From Phycisphaerales bacterium (GTDB lineage: Bacteria > Planctomycetota > Phycisphaerae > SM23-33): a stretch of DNA of 10,870 nucleotides. The position numbers and the translations under genes were made by a program. Location: NCBI GenBank assembly GCA_003153915.1, contig PMBX01000126.1, positions 1 to 10,870 on the forward strand. The letters run 5' to 3'. The notes under the pieces are model-generated. The model was not told where the DNA came from, did not search any database, and was given only the letters and a program-made list of their open reading frames with translations. Position 1 is the stretch's first letter. The number at the start of each line of letters is the position of its first letter. Positions 6,153-10,870 of this stretch are shown here, piece by piece.

Positions 6153-6181
6153 AGTTTATGCGCTACTGTACCGCCTATCAA
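6153..6181 (-). promoter_or_regulatory. possible promoter upstream of the Rrf2 gene
   Basis: On the minus strand TTGATA (6176-6181, 5/6) and TAAACT (6153-6158, 4/6) are 17 bases apart. Transcription would begin near 6146, right at the hairpin of 6110-6145, so if this promoter is real the hairpin is in the Rrf2 leader rather than a simple terminator. No IscR-type operator was recognised around it. Confidence 0.3.
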
Positions 6182-6218
6182 GGCCGGTAGATTGTGGTTT
6201 CGTCGAGCGGTTTCGTCG

Positions 6219-7967
6219 TTAATGTCGTGTCGCCGCGCGGCTGAGGCTGGGCAGGAAGTATTCACCAACGACGTGTTCCCAGCTCATCCGCCGGGCTAGT
6301 TCATATCCGCTCTGTACCCGCCGCTGCAAGAGCGGCTCTTGGCGAGGCAGGCGGTCGATGATGATCCTGGCCAGGCGGTGATTTTCCTCGGATTCGATCT
6401 TGTCACGCACGCTGGCGGGGAGGTGCAGTAGTTGCTCGACGCCCAGACCGATGGGGTTGTTGAGGTAATCGGCCTCGATGATGTTGTCGAAGTTTGCCTC
6501 TCTGTCGGCCTGGCGGGCGAATCCCGCGCAGCCGCAGACACTGGAAACCACGCACAAGGCGCCGAAACTCAGCGGTTCCAACTGGCTGATTCCGAACGGC
6601 TCGTAAACGCTTAGCCCGAATTCCAGATCCGTTCCGGCGCGGATGTCGGCGAAGGTCATTTCCTCGGGCATGCGTTGCCCGCAGACCCGGCTGTTCCAGT
6701 CCCACTGGTTGACCAGCACGGCGCGGACTGCCTGGTGATGGCGGTTGAAATCGTCGATCATGTCTCCCAGGATTTCCTCGCCCCCGCAGAGGTCGGGGTA
6801 GCCCTTCTCATGCGTCACGGGCCAACCATAGACCCGCTCCATGTGGCGGATGTCCTGGCTGCGACGCTGCCCGCCGAGGGTTCCGAGCATGAAGTAGACG
6901 GCAGTCTCTTCCCGCTCCGTCAGCATCCCCTCCATGCAATGCAGGACGCCCAGGTCGCGCCATATCCCCTTGCTGAGCACCGGCCGGGCGACATGGCTGA
7001 AGACCCATGTGGGTTGGGGACCAAAAAGGTTGGCCGCATAAGTCTGCATGCGCTGCTGGGAGAGCTTCTTGTTGGGCATGTCCACCGGATGGGTGGGGAT
7101 GCCGTTGTACACCAGGTCGATGTCCATGGTGCGGAAGTGCGGGTCCAGGAAGCGAAGCTCCCAGGCGATGTAGTCGCCCACGGCGAAGATGTGGTCGCAG
7201 TAGCGCGCGGCCTTGACCAGCGGGTGCTTATAGTTGTCCCAGACCTGCGGGAAGATCTGCTCCAGCGTTTTGCCTTCCGCGTCGGCGGCCTTGAGGACGT
7301 TGTAGAACATCGTGTCGTGCCCGGGGGTCTTCTCGACGATGGGGCGCACGGAGGCGACCTCGTGGGCGTAGAAGACCGTCCGCGTGTTGGGCTTTCCGTC
7401 CAGCACGGCCTTCAGCGCCGTAGGCATGCCCATGTATTCATGCGACAGGAGCACGACTCGCTGGCCGTTCTGGAAGCAGCCCAGCGCCCCCAGGGCCTCG
7501 ATGCCGGGTTCGGCCAGGCGGACGTATTCTTCGTACTCCCAGATGTTCTCGAACCGCTCGGAGGGCACGGAGAATTTCTTGAACAATTCGCCCTTGAAAA
7601 GGTTGAGGCGGTCCTTGTTGGAGTGGAAGACATCCACCAGCAGCACTTCCACCTCCACGGTCTTTCCGTTGCAAGGCTCGTGCACCTGCCGCGTGCCGTA
7701 GATGATGCCAACGTCAAAGGTCCGCTCGATGGGCATAAACCTTTCGCGCCATGGAGGGGTATAGACGGCGTCCAGGGAACTGTAGATGATCCTGCCTCCC
7801 TCGCCCAGCCGCAGGTTGGCCGGACGGTCCGTCTGGAGCAGCGGGCCAAGCAGGATGGTTCGCGATACCTCTTTGGCGTACGCCTCTGCCGTCACCAACC
7901 CGGCTATGACGGCGCCAATGCCTCCGACCTTCTCCACCGCCTCGTGGGTCACGTGAACTACGATCAT
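6219..7967 (-). CDS. glycogen-synthase-like glycosyltransferase (GT-B fold)
   Basis: A 582-residue glycosyltransferase, probably cytoplasmic. It has the features of the glycogen/starch synthase group. The N-terminal nucleotide-sugar loop is HVTHEAVEKVGGIGAV (5-20), with K13-V-G-G matching the K-x-G-G motif. FYAHEV (199-204) supplies the conserved His. HVARPVLSKG contains R328-x4-K333-G, the pair that contacts the diphosphate. YEPFGISQLEPLSFGA contains the E-x7-E motif (E456, E464) of retaining GT-B enzymes. Donor and product cannot be assigned; alpha-glucan synthesis is the best guess. The family usually has 450-550 residues. The start is uncertain: ATG 7967 has AGGAG 11 bases upstream, ATG 8012 has GAGGAA too close, and ATG 8051 has no site. 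The gene follows the CYTH gene by 108 bases on the same strand. Confidence 0.88.
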   Translation of the reverse strand: MIVVHVTHEAVEKVGGIGAVIAGLVTAEAYAKEVSRTILLGPLLQTDRPANLRLGEGGRIIYSSLDAVYTPPWRERFMPIERTFDVGIIYGTRQVHEPCNGKTVEVEVLLVDVFHSNKDRLNLFKGELFKKFSVPSERFENIWEYEEYVRLAEPGIEALGALGCFQNGQRVVLLSHEYMGMPTALKAVLDGKPNTRTVFYAHEVASVRPIVEKTPGHDTMFYNVLKAADAEGKTLEQIFPQVWDNYKHPLVKAARYCDHIFAVGDYIAWELRFLDPHFRTMDIDLVYNGIPTHPVDMPNKKLSQQRMQTYAANLFGPQPTWVFSHVARPVLSKGIWRDLGVLHCMEGMLTEREETAVYFMLGTLGGQRRSQDIRHMERVYGWPVTHEKGYPDLCGGEEILGDMIDDFNRHHQAVRAVLVNQWDWNSRVCGQRMPEEMTFADIRAGTDLEFGLSVYEPFGISQLEPLSFGALCVVSSVCGCAGFARQADREANFDNIIEADYLNNPIGLGVEQLLHLPASVRDKIESEENHRLARIIIDRLPRQEPLLQRRVQSGYELARRMSWEHVVGEYFLPSLSRAATRH

Positions 7968-8075
7968 CTGGGGCCTTTCTCCTCGTGTTGTACCGGTTTT
8001 TTTATCGGCCATTTCCTCGCAATAGATGACTTGAGGTGAGGATTGGGGCATCCAAGCGGTTCGCAGCCGGGGAGG

Positions 8076-8696
8076 TTACTCGCCCCGCCGGCCGGGGCGG
8101 CGGCAGGAGATGTCGCAGCGGTCCATGCGGACCACGCGACACGTTTGTCCGATATGGCGGCAGCAATCCTTGAGCAAACGGACGTAGTGTGTCTTGATGG
8201 GTTCACCGCGCAGGCCCAACCGGCCGGCTGCGGAATAAATCGCTTTGGCGCTGGGGCCTTCGATCTCCACAAAGCAGCCGAGAATGGGCAGGCGGTCCAA
8301 TTCCACGCGGCAACGTCCCAGGCGCCAGGAGCACCGCCGTTTCACGATCGTCACCATCTCCCCCAGGCCGCAAGCGGCCAGTATCTCCGCGACGACCGCA
8401 GGGGCGCCGACGTGGCTCTGTTGTTCCGTGCGCACCTTGGCCCGCCCCCCCCGCCGGGCCGGGCCTTTGAACGTCAGCAGCGCCCCGCCCTCGATCTTCT
8501 CGGCGCCGCGGCGAAGGATGCGCGTGGTCCGCAGCCGCAGGCCCGAATCCGCCGCCAGTAACCGCCGGTCCGGCGTGTCAAAGTACGCGTCGCTCTGTTC
8601 CACCGTGCCCAGGTGAGTGGCTCCCGCGGCGCGCAGCTTTCGCTTCACCACCGCCAGGTCCTCCACGGCGTATTTGATCTCGATTTCCTTGGCCAT
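8076..8696 (-). CDS. CYTH-domain protein (CyaB / class IV adenylate cyclase or triphosphatase type)
   Basis: A 206-residue protein with the CYTH triphosphate tunnel-metalloenzyme fold. The signature E-x-E-x-K is at E4-I-E6-I-K8. It is followed by YFDTPDRRLL (38-47), LRLR (53-56), LTFKGP (74-79), a distal VELD (131-134) and FVEIEG (142-147), with alternating acidic and basic residues lining the tunnel. Family members make cAMP or cleave inorganic triphosphate, thiamine triphosphate or other triphosphates; the sequence does not decide which, and the annotation CyaB is often only nominal. The domain ends near residue 176 (HYVRLL). A basic tail of about 30 residues with five cysteines follows, which is unusual. 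Start at ATG 8696 with AGGGGA upstream; ATG 8714 with GGAGG 12 bases upstream is an alternative. It begins 36 bases after the MFS stop. Confidence 0.9.
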   Translation of the reverse strand: MAKEIEIKYAVEDLAVVKRKLRAAGATHLGTVEQSDAYFDTPDRRLLAADSGLRLRTTRILRRGAEKIEGGALLTFKGPARRGGRAKVRTEQQSHVGAPAVVAEILAACGLGEMVTIVKRRCSWRLGRCRVELDRLPILGCFVEIEGPSAKAIYSAAGRLGLRGEPIKTHYVRLLKDCCRHIGQTCRVVRMDRCDISCRRPGRRGE

Positions 8697-8732
8697 CGCC
8701 GGTCCCCTGGGCATGGTAGTCAGTTTCCTCCG

Positions 8733-10370
8733 TTATCGGGAGGATTTTCCTCGCCGTTCTTTCGTCCGCGCCCCAAGCAAAATGCGAAAGGGATACGTCC
8801 ATCGTATCGGAAGCCCGTCATTCAACCCCACAAAGGAATTCCTCAGCAGATCCATTACACTCGCCGCGCCGGGGTCTGGCATGCCCGCCAGCCAGGCCAT
8901 GGACAATGCCCGAACCACGATTCCCACAAAGAAAGTGGCATGCCAGTTGGTGTAGACAAACTGGCCCATGTGAATCGGGTGCGAGTGGAAGTAGCTTAAC
9001 GATTGCGCGATGACGCCACCCAACAGCCCCCCCGCCGCGCCGCCCATGTTCACCAACACCGCCGATGCCGCGACATATTGGTTCCGTCGCGGTCCGTCAC
9101 AGAAGCCCAGGATGATACCCGTCTGCGCCAACCCGATGCCCATCCAGCCGACTCCCGCCAGGATGCTCGTTGACGCAACCACCAGATAAGGAACCACCGG
9201 TGTCTGTACCGTCGCCCAATTCCAGTCGCCTTGCCCCAACAACCGTGTTATCGCCGAGCTGGCGGCATTGATGGTCCCCACCAGAGGCGCCGGTGTCGTC
9301 TGGTTTCGCGAGACGAAAAACCACGGAATCACCGCGATGGTCGCCAAGATCGTACAGATGATCATCACGGGACGCCTGCCCCAGCGATCCTGCCGCCGGC
9401 CCCACATCCCGGCGGTCATCGTCCCGCCCAAAGGACCAAGGACCAGGAACAGGCCGTTGGTCGCCAGCTTGCTGAAACCCAGGCCCTCTGTCGCTTGCCG
9501 CCAGTAATACCACGACCCCACCACGGCCGAGAAGGTCAGCGTGGCGGCATATCCCACGTAGCTGCGGAATGCCTTGTCTTTTAACGGGTCAAGCAGCAAA
9601 CCGAGCATCTCCCGCGTCCCACCCGCTAGTCGCGCCCAAAGCGATACCCGTGGATACTCCTTGGGCGCCACAGGCGGCGCCGGAGGGATTAACTCACGAA
9701 TCCGAAGAAACGTTAGGATGTCAATGACGCCGAAAACCGCCCCCACGGCAAAGACGCCGCAGATCACAAGCAACAAGAGGGGCTGATCGGCCACCGTTTC
9801 GGGACGGTTCCTCGCCACAACCTTGTCCAAAATGATACTGATCGTGATGATCGCCACGATCATCATTATCTGGGACCACTGTGTCCGTCTGGCGAAGTAC
9901 CGCCCACGTATCCGCCGGGGGATCAAATCGCCCATCCATGTCGTCCAGCTTGGCACCGAAACGGCGGCTAGGTAGTGGCTGGCCGTCAGCAACAACAATA
10001 CCGTCGCCACCGCCCATGGGCCTGGAGGCAATACAAGAGGAACGGCCGCGACGGCGAACCAAAGCAATCGGTGCAACGTGGCGTAGAGTAAGAAGTGGTA
10101 CTTGCGAAGTCCCGTCCGCTCGATGGTGATCGCCGCAGCCAGTTGTCCCACGCTGGCAAGGAAGGGAATCGCTCCCAGGAGGCCGAAGGCGAAATCGTTG
10201 AAGCCCAACATCCTGGCAAAGGCGCGTAGCTGCTCCCCGTTGACGCAGGCGAACCATACCACCCCGAACATCCATGCCAACGTCACGGTTCGTAACGACT
10301 GGCGAAGTTCCTTCCGCCGCACACTCAGCGCGGGCAGGACCTCATACGACCAGTTTCGCCAGGGAAACAC
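8733..10370 (-). CDS. major facilitator superfamily (MFS) transporter
   Basis: A polytopic membrane protein of about 545 residues with roughly twelve hydrophobic segments, beginning with TLAWMFGVVWFACV. The MFS motif A appears in degenerate form after TM2 (ITIERTGLRKYHF) and in clear form in the second half (GMWGRRQDRWGRRP, about 321-334), showing the two-fold repeat of the fold. A loop of about 40 residues precedes the later helices (NQTTPAPLVG to QTPVVPYL). GFCDGPRRNQYVAASAVLVN lies in the late helices. The family transports small solutes by proton or ion coupling; the substrate is unknown. The start chosen is GTG 10370, with GAGG 7 bases upstream; a TTG at 10376 is too near that site. CYTH and glycosyltransferase genes follow closely on the same strand, suggesting one operon. 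Confidence 0.9.
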   Translation of the reverse strand: MFPWRNWSYEVLPALSVRRKELRQSLRTVTLAWMFGVVWFACVNGEQLRAFARMLGFNDFAFGLLGAIPFLASVGQLAAAITIERTGLRKYHFLLYATLHRLLWFAVAAVPLVLPPGPWAVATVLLLLTASHYLAAVSVPSWTTWMGDLIPRRIRGRYFARRTQWSQIMMIVAIITISIILDKVVARNRPETVADQPLLLLVICGVFAVGAVFGVIDILTFLRIRELIPPAPPVAPKEYPRVSLWARLAGGTREMLGLLLDPLKDKAFRSYVGYAATLTFSAVVGSWYYWRQATEGLGFSKLATNGLFLVLGPLGGTMTAGMWGRRQDRWGRRPVMIICTILATIAVIPWFFVSRNQTTPAPLVGTINAASSAITRLLGQGDWNWATVQTPVVPYLVVASTSILAGVGWMGIGLAQTGIILGFCDGPRRNQYVAASAVLVNMGGAAGGLLGGVIAQSLSYFHSHPIHMGQFVYTNWHATFFVGIVVRALSMAWLAGMPDPGAASVMDLLRNSFVGLNDGLPIRWTYPFRILLGARTKERRGKSSR

Positions 10371-10398
10371 CCACAAACCTCGTTAGAAAAGCCACGTT

Positions 10399-10420
10399 CC
10401 CCAAGCCTTGCAGGCCGGGG
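10399..10420 (-). promoter_or_regulatory. small hairpin in the MFS gene leader
   Basis: On the minus strand CCCC-G-GCCT-GCA-AGGC-TT-GGGG forms a two-part stem (4 + 4 pairs) with a 3-base loop, ending about 13 bases before the GAGG ribosome site of the MFS gene. It may influence mRNA stability or translation. A possible -10 box, TATATT at 10434-10439 on the minus strand, lies upstream without a good -35. Confidence 0.3.
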
Positions 10421-10504
10421 CATCAGGGGGGACAATATACCGGTGTCGCTGCCCAAACAGAATATCGTTTTCGACCCCACTTTTACGGCAGCCTCCAAAC
10501 ACCA

Positions 10505-10553
10505 CAGGCCGAGACCCGTCGGACCTTCTCGGTCCCATCGGCATCCCGGCCTG
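10505..10553 (-). terminator. long imperfect hairpin after the sigma factor gene
   Basis: The outer arms 10505-10514 and 10544-10553 pair over 10 positions with one G-T (minus strand CAGGCCGGGA and TCTCGGCCTG). Inside are a CCG/CGG helix and a GGACC/GGTCC helix capped by GAGAA, about 18 pairs in all. It lies 23 bases after the sigma factor stop, the usual place for a terminator, but no T-run follows. A Rho-assisted stop, 3' end protection or a dispersed palindromic element are alternatives. The 200-base gap contains no gene. Confidence 0.5.
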
Positions 10554-10576
10554 AAAGTTCCCCTACACCGCCTGCT

Positions 10577-10870
10577 TCAGGCAGCCAGGTAATCCTCTTC
10601 CAACGCAGTACGGATCTTTTCCAGCGCCAGGTTCTGAATCTGGCGGACGCGCTCATTGGTCAGCCCGACAATAAGTCCTACCTCCGCCAGCGTGCGGCCT
10701 TTTCCACCGGAACCGATGGCGAATCGCTCCATCACCACCGTCCGCTCCACCTCTGTCAGTTTGGCGAGGTTGCGGACCAGGATGTCCCGCAGAGCGTCGA
10801 CGGAGTCGTCACGCTGCATGTTGTGACGCTGGGCGTCGAAATCGCTGCGCTCCAGGTCCGGGTCGAACTC
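10577..10870 (-). CDS. sigma-70 family RNA polymerase sigma factor (C-terminal part, truncated by window edge)
   Basis: The reading frame is open from the right edge to the TGA at 10577, giving the last 97 residues; an internal ATG at 10819 is not the real start. The sequence is sigma region 4. Region 4.1 is LAKLTEVERTVVMERF. Region 4.2 is the helix-turn-helix TLAEVGLIVGLTNERVRQIQ, followed by NLALEKIRTAL, which recognises the -35 promoter element. The R-V-R-Q-I-Q-x3-L-x-K-I-R layout is that of primary or closely related (group 1/2) sigma factors, not ECF factors, but regions 1-3 are off the window so the group cannot be settled. The protein ends EEDYLAA, shorter than the tail of E. coli RpoD. 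A hairpin follows 23 bases after the stop. Confidence 0.93.
   Translation of the reverse strand, partial: EFDPDLERSDFDAQRHNMQRDDSVDALRDILVRNLAKLTEVERTVVMERFAIGSGGKGRTLAEVGLIVGLTNERVRQIQNLALEKIRTALEEDYLAA

Noticed and set aside
6675..8039. 454-codon plus-strand open frame
   Set aside because: It is exactly antisense to the glycosyltransferase, whose catalytic motifs are complete. The translation is His/Val/Asp-rich without recognisable motifs.
1..10870. CRISPR array, tRNA, rRNA, insertion sequence or prophage genes
   Set aside because: No regularly spaced direct repeats, cloverleaf, rRNA stretch, transposase or integrase was seen on either strand.

Overview
The window is a GC-rich stretch of bacterial chromosome. 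The lineage is inferred from gene content only, and a member of the Planctomycetota (perhaps a Phycisphaerae relative) fits best: an exported HEAT-repeat protein with a degenerate receiver-like insert, a divergent glycogen-synthase-like glycosyltransferase, and intergenic hairpin repeats. No marker gene in the window proves this. Both edges cut through genes: clpX on the left and a sigma-70-type factor on the right. All clear genes but one are on the minus strand.

Layout in minus-strand reading order, from the right edge: the 3' end of a sigma factor (10577-10870), closed by a long imperfect hairpin. Next a probable three-gene operon: an MFS transporter (8733-10370), a CYTH-domain protein of the CyaB/triphosphatase type (8076-8696) and a glycogen-synthase-like glycosyltransferase (6219-7967). 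A hairpin with a T-run (6110-6145) separates these from an Rrf2-family regulator with an IscR-like cysteine triad (5626-6051). The only clear plus-strand gene, a four-helix membrane protein (4894-5463), converges on it; the gap between them holds hairpin repeats. An aldo/keto reductase (3786-4715) diverges from the membrane protein. A 744-residue exported HEAT-repeat protein (1289-3523) follows, with a textbook promoter. Last come a small SHOCT-like membrane protein (656-952) and clpX (1-605).

Working relationships are inferred. MFS, CYTH and glycosyltransferase could form a transport/alpha-glucan/phosphate-metabolism unit. The SHOCT-like protein and clpX are probably co-transcribed. The gap at 962-1288 is not empty: its plus strand carries what looks like a decayed Mut7-C RNase-domain fragment. 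The least ordinary items are that remnant, the phospho-Asp-less receiver-like domain inside an apparently exported protein, and a 29-nt palindromic repeat found twice (24/29 identical, loop conserved).
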